64,000 nt of DNA from Odontocerum albicorne (GCA_949825065.1 OX463852.1:15960189-16024188), one strand, 5' to 3'; shown: positions 32,172 to 44,815, counted from the first letter of the stretch. Notes: generated by a model from the letters alone, not told the origin. Program-made: numbers and translations.

Positions 32172-33432
32172 CGAGGTTTGTTACTTTTGAGTAAGTTTTG
32201 AGATATGGCAACACCAGCGTAGATACGTCAAATCTGATATAAGCATCGTACAGTTTGACGTTTTTAATGGTATATGTGCTCAGAAAGTTTTGTCATACGA
32301 GTGCTATTTGTGTTGTTTACAGTGACTTGAAAAATTCATCTCTGCCAAAAATGGAATTAAATCGTGAACATTTTCGTGCGATGATTTTTTATGATTTTCG
32401 ACGTGGACTTACTCAACAACAATGTGCCGATCAACTCGCTTTGAGTTTTGGTGATAAAGCACCATCCTGTGCTACTGTGTTTCGCTGGTTTTCCGAATTC
32501 AATCGTGGTCGTGGTTCGCTCCAGAATTTCGTGAAGGTCGTCCAAAATCGGTTGTTGTGCCAGAAAACATCGATGCTGTGCGTGAACTGATATTGCAAGA
32601 TCGTCATGTGACTTATCGTGAGATTGAGGCTTGTTTGGGCATTAGTTCCACTTGCATACATTGAATATTGCATGAACATTTGGCCGTCAAAAAGGTTTGT
32701 TCGCGTTGGATACCGCATAATTTGACAATCGCTTAAAAAAAGGCTCGTGTCGATTGGTCCAAAGAAATGTTGAAAAAAATCGATTGCGGTGCTTCATAAG
32801 ACGTCCATAAGATCGTGACAAACGACAAATCATGGATCTATGCATATGAGCCAGAAACTAAACAGCAGTCCACTGCATGAGTCTTTCAAGACGAGCCAAA
32901 TCCAACAAAAGTTGTTCGCGCACGAAGCACTTCGAAGCAAATGGTGGCTTGTTTCTTCGGTATAAATGGTCATGTTGCAACAATGCCTTTAGTGAAACGT
33001 CGTACGGTCAATTTTGAATGGTACACCACCATTTGTTTGTCATAAGTGTTCGGAGAAATGAGGATAACCAACCGCTGAAGACGGATCATTCTCCACCACG
33101 ACAATGCGAGCTCTCACACATCTGCTCAAACAAGTGACTTTTTGAGCACTCAAAACATCGAATTGATGGGTCATCAATAAAATCTTTTTATTCCCGAACA
33201 TCAAAAATAAATTGCGAGGTCAAAGTTTTTCGACGAAGCGGTTGATGCGTTCAAAACGCATGTTTTGAAGTTACCTCATTCGGAGTGGAAAAAGTGCTTC
33301 GAAAATTGGTTCAAACGCATGCAAAAGTATATTGATCTTCCATGGAGAGTATTTTGAAAAACAATTAAGCCATTTTCGATGATAAATATTTGTTTTTACT
33401 TGCCTGTCTCAAAGCTTAAGTAGCAACCTTCG
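32172..33432 (+). mobile_element. Mariner element 2, complete length, dead
   Basis: It is 1261 bp and flanked by TA on each side (32170-32171, 33433-33434). The left end CGAGGTTTGTTACTTTTGAG then TAAGTTTTGAGATATGGCA and the complement of the right end CGAAGGTTGCTACTTAAGCTTTGAGACAGGCA are diverged TIRs. It belongs to a different mariner lineage from the 6801 element. Confidence 0.88.
32351..33377 (+). pseudogene. Mariner transposase pseudogene (DD34D lineage)
   Basis: The ATG at 32351 starts MELNREHFRAMIFYDFRRGL, the N-terminal DNA-binding region, followed by CADQLALSFGD and a FRWFSEFNRGR block. A frameshift near 32525 then breaks the frame. Later pieces include RWIPHNLTIA with a stop, TNDKSWIYAYEPETK (the first catalytic Asp is in this block, but GDE is changed to NDK), ILHHDNASSHTSAQTSDFL (second Asp kept) and an eroded PYSPDLAP region near 33170-33200. 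The C-terminus FENWFKRMQKYID and YFEKQ ends near 33377. At least five stops or frameshifts make it non-functional. Confidence 0.88.
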
Positions 33433-33593
33433 TAACGTATATATTTTTTTGTGAAGGAAAAAACCTTGGTATTTATTTATATATGTTTTATTTTCTTTTA
33501 TTATTCTTACCCATTAGTTTTTAATGATCTATAGGTTTTCAGAATACCTATAAATCGATCTTTTTCAAAAAACGAAAGTCTTGATTCTTAATT

Positions 33594-33926
33594 TTAAATT
33601 ATAAAATGGTAAATTATTAAGAGAGCTCGTCGTGAAATTGGCAAGGTAACGGACGTAACGTAAAGTAATTCCTGCTCCAGTTTCTTCATCATGTTACGGC
33701 GACTTGCACACTTTTTAGAGCGATAATATTTTACAAACTGCCAACATGAATCACAGTGTAACGGAAGAGTAAAACCAAACTTGTGACAAGAGCTTTTTAA
33801 GATGAGTATCCCAAGTTTTTGACTGGGAGGAGTTCCTTTCCGTTTTGGACCTTGTAACTTCCTGTCAGTTGCTCCTCTTGCTCCTCTTGCGTCATTTCGT
33901 GTATTTTTTCTCTTTATTTGCGATGT
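33594..33926 (-). CDS. Candidate exon or relic with Cys cluster, unknown
   Basis: A minus-strand frame is open from 33926 to the stop at 33594-33596, 110 codons, with no ATG before its centre. The translation includes a basic stretch (RKLQGPKRKGTPPSQKLG) and a Cys/His group CHKFGFTLPLHCDSCWQF then KKC, with spacing C-x10-C-x2-C-x10-C that could bind zinc. The composition is more protein-like than chance frames here. It could be an internal exon or a piece of an unrecognised transposon. No family is recognised. The opposite-strand ORF at 33845-34084 is Phe/Leu/Ser-rich and looks like chance. Confidence 0.25.
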   Translation of the reverse strand, partial: TSQIKRKNTRNDARGARGATDRKLQGPKRKGTPPSQKLGILILKSSCHKFGFTLPLHCDSCWQFVKYYRSKKCASRRNMMKKLEQELLYVTSVTLPISRRALLIIYHFII

Positions 33927-35661
33927 TTATTATCTCTTCTTGTAGAGTTGTATTTTTATCTTTTCCGTTTTGCTTTGTATCTTTTCTCTTGTTTCGTGTT
34001 ATTCTGTACAGAGTCTTTGCCGCAATAAATATGTTGTCGTGTTTTATATCCCCACGTCACATCCTTCCTGAAGTTTTCACTTGAAAAATTCGTTATTTTT
34101 CCGTCAGCGATTTGCTATTTTTCTCGAAATGGCGTTCAATGTGATATTATGTTTTTTATCTCAAATTCAATTTAGATAACGTGTGTTGAGTTTAAAATTA
34201 GATATAAAATTTAAAATAAACATTTCGAAATACAACGAAATCATATTACTTTATAAAGGTACGAGTATTCAATGTTCATTTCATCGGCGTCACTATTTTA
34301 AAAACATTATTCAATTTATGTCTTACTAGCTTCTACAATTTGTCAGCGTTATTGTCCTTTCCAATCCTTGGTTATTCTTTAGTCTTACTGCCAAAGAGAC
34401 ATTCAATCATTATTGTGTTCAGCATTTCATAATGCGACTGAAAGAAGACAAATTAAACTATTTATTGTTTTCTCTACTGATATTTATTTAGTTTTGATTT
34501 TCTTCTTGTATATTTCTTAGAAAATATACATTGATTAAAGTATCAAAAAGGGTTAACCTGTATATTTTTACGAATTAAAAATAATTAACATTGTTTCGCA
34601 AAAATATTGTTGTGTTGTTTTGACGTGTTTTTATGAAAAAATGTTAAAAAATAATTTCTTTTTAAAAAGGTTAAATTCCTCCAGCAATTATACATTTGTC
34701 AGTTAAACGTTATTCAAGTCACATTAATGTTTTGTTAAGTTTGTTAAAGTGACTTGAAACATTTCTGCTGTTTGTTTTTACCTTTTCGGATATTGGATAT
34801 TTAGTCAAGTGTAGTTTCGAAAGAACCGTAAGGCTACATTCAAATAAAAGTACTGAAAACTCATTCTCAGGTTACCTGTGCATTTTAAATTGTCACTTTA
34901 TCTCGGTTTTGTTTCCCAAGAAAGCGAATTGCTGAGCTTGTGTTTTAATTTAAGACCCGAGTCTTTAGATAAATTTTGTAAATACAGCTTTCAGGTAACG
35001 TTATTTAGTAATTTTCTACGAAAAAATATTTAAATATAAATTCGATTTGATATTCTTTTAACGTTGAACGGAAAATGTCTAGCCTTGAAACGTATGCGTA
35101 CGTATTTAAAGAAACATCGATCAATTTTTGTCGATTTACATGTCTGTAATGTATATGAAGCATTTCATATGTAAACTTCTGAGAATTAACGAAATTCGAA
35201 ACCTCTCGCGTGCTACAGTATCGTCCCGCCAATTTTTCCCGCCTTTTGGTTCGCCATCCATCTTGTGTCGTCATCATCTCTGTCAACCATTTTGAAAAAA
35301 GAACTTCGATGATCCAATCACGTCGAAGCTATTAAAATACGACAGATGCTTTCTTAACAAAAGGGTTCATTCAATACAACAGACGAGGAGCAAAGGGGTT
35401 TTGGATTTATTATTTAAATATGTTTCATATAAATTTTAAAATGCTGTTGAATTTTGTATTTGAAGACTATTATTTCGCCTTCGGAATGTATTTGCGAGGA
35501 TATTATAGTCGTATGTCTATTTTTAATGTTTCCATTGAATTTTCAAAATTAATCAACAGACATTATAATCAACTTATAATCTTTAAAAGAGTATCAAGTG
35601 AACATTTAGTTATTGAAAATATATACGACATTGTTAAGTGTCCTTTACAAGTCATGTAAAC
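33927..35661. other. Mostly unannotated; short CCCGCC pair at 35224-35247
   Basis: AT-rich sequence. At 35224-35247 two CCCGCC cores lie 13 bp apart (GTCCCGCCAATTTTTCCCGC), followed to the right by a CCAAT at 35313-35318. A 93-codon minus frame at 35005-35286 begins nearby but has no domain. Confidence 0.3.
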
Positions 35662-35880
35662 CTATGTGGCCTAGTTGGTAAAACTCATGTCTCCCAGCCC
35701 GGGGGTTGCAAGTTCGATTCCCGTTGGAACCCAGATTTTTTTAAAAGAGTACCAGTCTGGTTTTCACTTAAGGTTTCTTTACCATATTTCTAGTTGATTG
35801 GAAGAGATTGCCACATGCCAATACGCCCGTCAGATTGTAATGTCTATAACGAAAGTGTAATACAATAATTACTAAATAAA
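35662..35880 (+). mobile_element. SINE-1, best-preserved copy
   Basis: The head has TGTGGCCTAGTTGGTAAAAC (A box), AGCCCGGGGGTTGCAAGTTC and GTTCGATTCCCGTTGG (B box). The body has ACCAGTCTGGTTTTCACTTA. The tail is TTGATTGGAAGAGATTGCCA, CCCGTCAGATTGTAATGTCT, and it ends AAGTGTAATACAATAATTAC. About 215 bp, plus orientation. Confidence 0.85.
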
Positions 35881-36023
35881 AGATAAAATATCAACACAAT
35901 TCAGAGCACACACGACGCATAAAATCACTAAAGAACGAATACAGCGTTAAAAGAAAAAAAACTCAAATACAATCAACAAAATATATATAATTACTCGCAA
36001 TTAAATTAAAAATACACTGTTAA

Positions 36024-36159
36024 AACTGGACAAAATATTGAGAAAATTACCAGAGAGAACAGGACAAAATATTGAGAAAATTACCAGAGAGAACTGGACA
36101 AAATATTGAGAAAATTACCAGAGAGAACTGGACAAAATATTGAGAAAATTACCAGAGAG
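36024..36159. repeat. Tandem repeat, 34 bp x 4
   Basis: Units AACTGGACAAAATATTGAGA plus AAATTACCAGAGAG start at 36024, 36058, 36092 and 36126. Only the second has a change (AACAGG). Confidence 0.95.
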
Positions 36160-36714
36160 GACTCTGCTGAACTCAACAATATCTACAATACTTAAAAAAT
36201 ATCCACCAAATTGGAGTTACCGATTCGTAACATTCTCACGCTTGGAGAATAACAACGATTGGTGATCTAGTTTCTTTTTAAGCGACAAGATAGAGAAAAC
36301 TTTCGTAAGGATGGAGCCAAAAAAATATGAATAAATTATACAAAATATAACATCTTTTTCGTATTATTTCACTATTACGTTTACATCTTATTTCAACAAA
36401 ATAACTAGTTTATTTTCCATATATTTATCATGTCAATACAACATTTAAAGTACTAGATACGCAAAACTTCAAAAATGAGCTTTTATAGGTTATAAAAACG
36501 TAGATACTTATGAATTTAATAGATTCCAATTTAATATTAAAAAAACCTTAAAATCTTTATTTTTTAATTATCAATAATATTGAGTTGATATAAATAGTTA
36601 TCATGATCTTTATATGAATGTATTTAATGGTTTTTTCCCCTTTTTTTAAGTTTTCAGTTAACATTATCAAATAAAAACCTTCACCCGTATTTTTTATTTT
36701 AATGAATTTTAATC

Positions 36715-37075
36715 AAAGGTGTCATGGCGCTTGTCGGCCATATTAGTTTCACACTCAACAAGATGGCTTCCTCTATCCCTTAGAGTGTTGAAGTGCTCTC
36801 GGCATGCACGAGGCCTCATTGTTTTTTTGCGTTTGGTCTTCCCTCGCGTTATGAGCTATTGTTTTAATCTTTTCGTCATGGTTGTGTTAAGGCAAGGGAC
36901 AATTTTGATGCATGTGTGAGATGCACTTACTCTTTCATCGCAGCCATTCAGAAGCCTGTAAAGTAATTGCGCGGCCGTTTGTGTACACCCCTCGCATGGT
37001 TGCAAAACACTATCATCCCATGTGTGTGAGCAAAAAGGAAGCCAAATGAAGAACTTTAAATCCAAAATGGTAGCA
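36715..37075. other. GC-richer unique segment, unknown
   Basis: The stretch from GGTGTCATGGCGCTTGTCGG to about AGCAAAAAGGAAGCC is clearly less AT-rich than its flanks. It has short overlapping frames on both strands and no match to the other repeats in the window. It may be an old transposon piece. Confidence 0.25.
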
Positions 37076-37194
37076 TTTCAAAATGGTGGACGTAAAATAA
37101 TGTTTAAATAAATAATATCAATAAATTTTTTTCATATTCATTTATTGGAAAAAAGCTAATTCAAAACGTATAACGTATAACTTTAAAGTCGATT

Positions 37195-37485
37195 TTGTCT
37201 TTATTGAATAGATTGATAGTTCCGAATCCATCTTATAAGGCGAATTATTATGATAGAGCTTTTGCCGTTATTGGTCCTGTGATGTGGAATCGTCTGCTTC
37301 TAAGTGTAAGATATATGGGTGGCATGTGTAGCTCTAGGAAGTACAGAAAAAAAACTCTTTTTGGGAATCTTTTCAACATTTGTGATTATATTGTATATGA
37401 ATACTACACACATACTCGTATACTACACTACCAAAACCGAATGTGTTACTATCACGTATCGGCAGATCTACAAAAGTATCTTTGA
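37195..37485 (+). pseudogene. LINE-B ORF2 C-terminus
   Basis: The frame contains RAFAVIGPVMWNRL, GGMCSSRKYRKKTLFGNLF. This is the end of a LINE polyprotein where FAVxGPxxWNxLP is followed by a basic FKxxLK block. The copy at 52330 reads RALSVTGPVAWNGLPLS and then YFKTTLFG in the same positions. Everything upstream is missing, so this is a 5'-truncated insertion. Confidence 0.7.
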
Positions 37486-37740
37486 AGTTCGTATTTCCTA
37501 GGTAAGTTTTCTACGGTTTTCTTACCAAATATGTTTTCTATACGTATGCAGATGCAAGGAAGTTTCTTATCTAACGGTCATAGGCATCACTTTTCTATCC
37601 TTACACTCAATTTATTTTGTAGTATTTTCTCTTCCAATCAACGTCAATATATGTAGGTTCAAATCCCGAGTTAGAGTGCCGTTAAGGAGAGTCTGCTCTC
37701 TAAACGACGTTATATAAATTTTCCTTTTATAATAATTATT
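37486..37740 (+). mobile_element. LINE-B 3' UTR with terminal stem-loop
   Basis: This region aligns block by block with 52560-52860: CGGTTTTCTTACCAA, then a TATCCNTNCACTCAA block, TTTATTTTGTA, GGTTCNAATCC, GTTAGAGNGCC and finally ATAAATTTTCCTTTTAT. The terminal part folds: GCCGTT ... GAGAG-TCTG-CTCTC ... AACGAC (37678-37708), a nested stem with a 4-nt loop. Confidence 0.7.
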
Positions 37741-38269
37741 ACTTCTAAATAAATTGCCATTTTGTAAATTTTTTCCAGCGACCTAAACATGAGTAAAACT
37801 ATTTGTTCTTATCATGACTTGAACTTTGTTTGGGTCTTGACTGTAAACAGAATTTGTCACTACTTGATCAACAGCTTCACTCCTCTGGTCTGATAACTCC
37901 AGAATGTAATATTTCTCCATCACATCATTCAGCCACATCAGTCTCGTTATACCACTCGCTAAGTACCTACTACTGAACGTTCTTTGCATGGTCATTATCC
38001 TGCAAACGATTAACGTTTTCTATTTGTATGTAGTCTCCTATATTCTTCATCTTCTTTTTGTTGTTTTGCGCTGCTAATCATCCCTGGAATATAGACTATT
38101 AGCTGACATTATCATACTTGCGGTCTACCTGATTATCAACTACCAACGGAGTAGTCTTGAAGAACAACGTATGCGGAGTTCCGATCGATTTTTTTTTTTA
38201 AATTTACCCTATTGGCATAGATTTGAGATATGAAAGATATTTTGAAATGCCTTCTTATCTTCGATAACT

Positions 38270-39010
38270 TGAGTTTTATTTTTTAAAGTTTCTCTGCCCT
38301 TCGGAGATTGGCAGCTCTGAACAATGATACGATACCACAATGATACAAATCCCTTAAGTTTTTTAACCAGGACATACCATACGTCTTCTTCCTACGCTTC
38401 TTCTGTCTTGAATTTTCGCCCTATAATATCAGTTGAATGATCTCATATTTTTCTTCTTGCATTATATACCCAACTGTCTCTTGTTGGTGGTGGATAATAC
38501 TTCTCTATTTTTTTCATCTATTTCAAAATGTCATTACGGACTTTGTCAATCCATGAGACTTTAAGCATTTTTCAATAGCACTAAATTTCAAAAGTCTCAA
38601 ACTCGTTTGTGTGCGCTTCAATTCAAGTGTCCATGCTTCAACACTATAGAAAAGGACGGAAAATATAAAGCAACTTGAAATTCGTATAAGTAATTCGAGA
38701 ATGAGAGTTTATTACAGAGAAGATCCTGCATTTCGGAGAAACAGCTTTGTGCCATCTCCACCTACTTTCATATGTTGAAACTGGTCTCGTAGAACATTCA
38801 GTCAGCACCTCAGACATTTATAATGTTGGAACCGCTCAACAATTTTAATATTTATATGAAGAAATACCATTGAGTATTCTTTTTTATTACTAACAATAAT
38901 AAAATTTGTCTTCGATGTGTTTATTTTCGAGCCTCTCTCCAGTAACACTTGTAGACTCGTAATCCGCAAGAGAAACAGTGTCATCAGTATAACAAATGAT
39001 ATTGATTATT
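38270..39010 (-). pseudogene. Non-LTR reverse transcriptase fragment (YTDD to C-terminus)
   Basis: On the minus strand CYTDDTVSLAD (near 38990-38955) is the catalytic Y[A/T]DD box of a reverse transcriptase. A frameshift leads to GSKINTSKTNFIIVSNK, then VERFQHYKCL, LELLIRISSCFIFSVLFYSV, EAWTLELKRTQTSLRLLKF, MLKVSWIDKVRND and, near 38330, WLKNLR-like and SELPISEGQ. The order matches the palm-to-C-terminal part of insect LINE reverse transcriptases. Several stops and shifts are present; nothing upstream of the YTDD box was found to the right. Confidence 0.75.
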
Positions 39011-42000
39011 TAAACGTTTATATCTATGTCATCATTCAATTCATCCAATGCCTCCTTAAAATATTTTCTTATTTTTAAAAAATGCTGACGAAAATGTCGA
39101 AAAAAATCTTTATGATCAGATAAAATCTCAAGCTCACTACGGTATTCCAAGTCTTAATTTTTTCGCCCTGAATTTCAAGTTTCTAATATGTTCCGTGTAA
39201 AGATCCTTCAGATATATATTTTTCGTTAATAACACACCGAAACGTTATTGAAATTCGAAGCTTTACCAAAAAATTGAAATGAAATCCTTACTTAGCAATA
39301 ATTTTTCACCGAATATAGAATATAATGAGGTATTTTATTTTGGAAACCGTATCGATTTTCCTTTTCCAAGAACGTAATGGAATATCCGAATGTTTTTTCG
39401 TTTCCCTTTATTTATACAAAGATTTTCTTTAATTTCGTTACTGTATTATTTACCGTTGTCATTATTTACGGATTTGGATAAAATAGCATCATCATCTGTG
39501 ATATTCTAGAACTGAAGTTAAAGCAATATCTGCATTAATTAAAAATATGGGAATAGTAGCATTAACACATATATTTCTAATAAAAAAGTCTTGTCTTGAC
39601 TGGTCTTTTTACACTTTTGTATATTCAGTTAAGATTCAAAAAGTGTAAGTAATATGTCAGAAGAAAGGGGAAAGTAAGGTTATTGCTTCGGAGATACCGT
39701 GCATTAATTAATATTTTTGGAGTGTTCAAATTGGTAGCACAAATCATCTTACTGCTGGTGTAAAACACTATATCAGAGGAAAATGAAGACATCAGAAATT
39801 AATGTACAATATATCTTAAATAAATATAACAAGTAACACACAGATTGGCTCCGCTCAGATGGTTTGGACAAATAGAGAAATGAATGACTTAAACGCTATA
39901 AACGAAAAAAGTGCATGGTGTGCGTGGAAAGTATGGACTGAGGAAACACGAAATATACAAGATTGTGAAAAAGAAACAAGCGTATGTGAATATATGATAA
40001 AAGTGTGGATATATCTGCTCATTTTACAAACTTCTCAAATAATTATGTGTATGATTAATATTTAAGGATATCAAATTAAACACGAGAGACCAATGCATCC
40101 AAAGGTTTTTTAAATACAATATTTTTAGCATAAGTTTTTTACGGGTTTAATACAAACAATTTGCCAACTGCTCAACAGTGTTTGGCCAATATTTCTTGTA
40201 AGTTCTAACAATTTGTATATAAAAATTAAACACAAATTTTACAAAAATTAACAAAATTCAAAAGGAAAATCAAATTTCTATGTCCAAAATAAATATCAAT
40301 ATTAAGATATAGATAACTTGATAATACGAGTAATGTAGAATCGAATAGATATTTTTTAATTTTGTCTTAACTTGTAGTGCTGTATAGCTTCATATTTTTT
40401 TTTAAAGATAATATCACATCATAATAATAATTATCAAAACCATTGACATAATGCACTTCTATCAAAATTTTATAGTTATAGCTTTAATGTAATAAAAACA
40501 CAGACCTTTGATGAAAAATTTTCCTCTATGTCAGTTTTACTTAGCGTATCAATATTTAAGTTATCATTATCACTTAAATTTCGATATTGCACTTAAAACA
40601 CGATCGACAGTTTCAAAGAACGGCAAAACTTATCCATTTCTTGAAATCATCAACACAATTTCATAAGTAAACCTTTTATTGTGTGGACACCAAAACAGGA
40701 AAAATAAAGATCCTTAAATTCTCCAACAATATTGTTTCTCTCTCCGAGTTCTCTTATTGCCCCATATATCGTAACCATTAAATGCTTAGTTGTCTGTTTT
40801 ATTGCACATAGAACGTTTGTGCAGCGAACGTGCCAAACTTTCATACCTTCATTACAATTTTTCATAACTGCAATTTCAGAGTGGATGTTTTCAGTGGATC
40901 GTCACTTTTCACTTTTTAGTCTTTCACTTTAACGCCTGCATTCAGAGTAATGCATATATTTAAAGTGCAATGTAGAGGTGTTCAAGTTGAAGTGGGTTTT
41001 ATTTTCGTGATAGGATAAATGGACGCAGTGTCTATTGTTTTCATGTCGGTTTTGAAATGCAAAATAGTTTTCTGTGTTAAAATTAAATTTTCATTTTCAA
41101 AACTTTTATCAAGGCACCGAGAAGTCATTAGTGTTCCGACTTTATTTTGAGTGTCTCATTATTTTTGTTTTCTATAGCTATGTGGAGATGGGAATGAATT
41201 CATAGATTTATCGACGCTTTACAGATAAAACTGCATCACATTTCATTTTCTCTCATAAAAAAACTTAATACTTTAAAAGCTGTTTCGTTTTTTTATCTTC
41301 CATTGAGACACAACTCCTATTTTCCTGTATTTTCTTGTGAACCTTCCTATTTCCCAATCTTTGGTGTAATTTGCAAATATTTTATTTTATTGTTTTTTAA
41401 TGATTGAATATTATTAAAGTTCTTCTTTACTTTTAGAAATTACGTTGCAACCTTTCACCTAGCAATTTGGCACGAGTCTTCGTAATTCTCGCATTAATGT
41501 GCGTAATTATTCACACTAAATCCTGTATTGAAAACCAGTTTCACTCCTGAAAAAGTTAAAATTTCTTGTGGGTAGATTTGATCTTTTCAACAACTTAACG
41601 TCTCATGCAGATACAGTGTTTCTGTTTAAGAACACACCTTATAAAAATCTCTTTCGTTTAAAAAAAATGTTTTTACTGTCTTAATTATCACTGGACTTGT
41701 TGGTTTGGTTTGTAAATTTATCTCCAGACAAACTAATTTATATAGTTTTAAAATATGTAATACACTCATTTATTGTATTGCAATACAATATTGTGGGCTT
41801 TTTTCCAAGTGGAAATATCTCATCCAACTATCCAGACAAAAGTAGATAAGGGAATTTACGAGTAAATTATCATAACAATTGTTCATTTACAAACAACTCA
41901 AAATAAAACAAATAAAAATGCACATTTATAAACTTTATTTTATTTTTCAACATATACACATGAATCGATCACAAATATTTCAAAAACTATATATTTTTTG

Positions 42001-42790
42001 TAATTTTTCTTCGATTCCCAATAAATTCTAATTATACACTCTTTAAATTTAGCAATTCTGATTTTTCTATCATGTTTTATTATTTCAGTTTATCGAACTA
42101 TCCTCGCTTTGTTTTTGTACTTCCATTTCGATAAAGTTCCTTATTACCTCAAACAAAACAAATGTGCTTTTATTCAACATCTATGAAATAGCATAATACT
42201 TCCTCTCAACATGCATATCCTTTTAATTTCTTGAGATATCTAAACACTCCTTGTAATGCTGATCTCATAAAAATGCATCCTTCTAGGTGCATCTACTTGC
42301 AGGATATTGTTAAGGACGGAATGGGGATAAACGCACCCCTTAAGGGGAGGTTCTACGGTACTTAGTGTCTCAAATACCCATCACACTTACATATATGGGT
42401 TTTTCAGTAGCGTCTCGTATTATATCATTTTTAAATAAGGTATTTTAACTTTTTTTATACAATTGACAAGAAATAGCACTTAGCTGAAATTTCACCAGAG
42501 ATTGTTGCTTTGTCAAAATAATGTTACAAAAAAAAAACGGTACAAAATTGCTAAATAATTCAACTTTTCGCATATATATTATAATCCCTTGACAGTTGTT
42601 TGTCAGTACGTTTAATGGTAAATATAAACTTTTTATAATTTTTTTCAATTATATGGGAAAATATTTTATTTGACGGGAAGAATGTAAAAATATATCTTGC
42701 AAGCAGTCTCAAAAACACGTTATTTAGTTAAGTAATTATATTTTATGAAAAAATGCTATAACAATGAAGTCGCAGATTTATTAGAATTTT
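39011..42790. other. Long stretch with no firm feature
   Basis: Low-GC sequence with poly-T runs. A 71-codon minus frame at 40650-40865 (with TNVLCAIKQTTKHLMVTIYG) has a protein-like look but no recognisable domain. A slightly GC-richer block near 42290-42370 contains CCCCTTAAGGGG. I see no RNA gene or mobile-element end. Confidence 0.4.
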
Positions 42791-42830
42791 GTAAAGCACA
42801 AGCGTGTTTTGTAAAGCACAAGCGTGTTTT
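42791..42830. repeat. Direct repeat, 20 bp x 2
   Basis: GTAAAGCACAAGCGTGTTTT occurs twice in tandem, identical. Confidence 0.95.
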
Positions 42831-43724
42831 GAATATTGTGAAATATTTTTGAAATTTCAGTTATAGTGTTTTGTCCATTTTGTCAAAACAAATAAACGAG
42901 ATAAGTTAGGTATAAAATATCAAAGACCTCTTGCTACGCCCATGGACTGTGTATGCACACGTAGATACGTGAAGCATCTATGAAATTTGAAGTGTTTCTA
43001 AAGGGATACGCCCCTGTACTTAAGAGGTATCTACTAAGGATGTCGTCTGATCTACCCCTAAGCTTTTAAACGTAAAAATTCTTCAACAAACTACCAAACA
43101 AGGCGAATACTTTTAAGGGCGAAACTCGAGTGCAGCTCCTGAACTTGTTTAACTGTCTTTCAAAATAATTCAGCCAGTCTGAAACGAGTATTATTTCCTT
43201 AACTTGCAGTAGACATTTGCTTTTTTCTGTGTAAATGAAGGTGCATTTTCTAATGCAGATTTTTCAGTCGCTAAAAATGAGAAAAAATATATATATTTTC
43301 GAAGGAGTAAGAAGAGAACGAAAAGCTTAATGAATAGAATATGTGTATTAAAATTGTACCATACACGTCTGTACAAGATAATACTGATAATAAAAGAGGG
43401 GTGGATTTTATTTTTCGCAAGGAAGGGTGGTTTAAGTGAAATTACAGGTAGTGTTACTGCATATTTGCATTTTTACTCAGCATATTCATGACTCTCATAT
43501 GTACATATGAACAGAAAATTTTAATGAATTCATTTTCATATTTCTCTTGAAAATTTTAATTACTCGAGTTTTTAACGCACCCTTGGAATATTAATTATTG
43601 CAACAAGTACTTTTAGGGAAAACATATAATATTTTCCTTAAATACAAAAAAATAGATAAAGTCAGATTTTTTTTATTATTGTCAAAAAACACCCATTGCA
43701 TAGCAATTAAGTTGTATACAATAC

Positions 43725-43815
43725 AACCTAGCGAATTTTTTGTCATGTGGTAATCTTTTACAATAAACTAAGGTATTAAAAGGCATGAGGTGAAACCAGA
43801 CTGATATCCTAATTA
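43725..43815 (-). mobile_element. SINE-1 tail fragment
   Basis: The minus strand reads ATCAGTCTGGTTTCACCTCA and then GTAAAAGATTACCACATGAC, the central and tail blocks of SINE-1. The head is absent. Confidence 0.55.
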
Positions 43816-44689
43816 AAAAGTACTAGTGTTATAAGTGTTGTAGTAGTCATCATAGGTGGCTATACTCCAATTTATTCTTAGACTATGGCGGAGTCTCAAC
43901 CGTAACGTGAGCGCACAGATTCGTCCCAGTTTGCGACCGTAACGTGTACCCTTGGGTCCGTCTCTCCACGGGAGAACAAGCGCGCGGCTTTCACAAAAGT
44001 TGAAATAATTTTTCATTTTCCTTTTGTTGCAGCTTCGATTTAATGTTAATGTATCATGCTGATTTAAGGTATGATCCGATGTCTGTGTTAATATTGTTTG
44101 GATGCTTGTATATTTCTATTGCCATTATTGTGATTTTTTTATTTTTTGTTACTTTTTATTTTTTATTCTATAATTTTGAGTACCTTTGGTAAAATTTTTG
44201 CATTACACCAATCTGCGCACTGATTGGAATTAAATTATTATTTTTAATAAGACCAGTAAATATCAGCTGTCTCTTAACAAGTATAGTATAATGATATGAA
44301 CAATACGTAACTTTTCAATACATATTTTATTACCCTAGTATTCGATTGAATACCTGAATAACGCACGTGTAACAATTTTTCAGTGAAACTAAAATGAAAT
44401 GCCTACCCTCTGAAACCGAAACCGCATCCGCTCTCTCGTCTCCCGTTGTCTGAAGTTGTGCAATATAAAGTATAATAGAAATTACAAAGCTTTGACTCAT
44501 CCTGCCCCGCCGATTCCCATTCTGATCGTGTGCTCTTGGATGAGGATACGTGTTTTCAATGTTTTCACCTCAATGTAAACTTTCATCTGGCATTCTGCGG
44601 TTGCTCTCTCTTTTTACCCTTGGCGTGTACCAACCACGATCTACCCCAGGCATGCCCAAACTTTATATCATAAGAGGATCATATTATGA
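43816..44689. other. No recognised repeat; GC-richer patches
   Basis: A patch at 43860-43995 and another at 44400-44660 are richer in G+C. Short frames at 43813-44016 (minus) and 44550-44822 (plus) lie over them without recognisable domains; the second runs into the SINE-1 tail. Confidence 0.3.
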
Positions 44690-44815
44690 TTTGAAATTAA
44701 CTTTCCAGCCACAAACATTTTGGTGGTTTGGTTGCCTCTTTAACATGTTTTTAGTTGATCGACAGAGATTGCCACATATCAATAAGCCCGCCATGTTGTA
44801 TAATAATGATAATTT
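44690..44815 (+). mobile_element. SINE-1 tail fragment
   Basis: TTTTGGTGGTTTGGTTGCCT, GTTTTTAGTTGATCGACAGA, GATTGCCACATATCAATAAG and CCCGCCATGTTGTATAATAA are the SINE-1 tail blocks in order. Confidence 0.6.

Noticed and set aside
32357..32718. Minus-strand ORFs over the second mariner
   Set aside because: Antisense shadows of the decayed transposase.
33845..34084. 79-codon plus-strand ORF
   Set aside because: Composition is dominated by Phe, Leu, Ser and Val; it lies opposite the Cys-containing minus frame and has no domain. Likely a shadow.
40650..40865. 71-codon minus-strand ORF as a gene
   Set aside because: The peptide looks plausible, but no domain, splice signal or promoter supports it.
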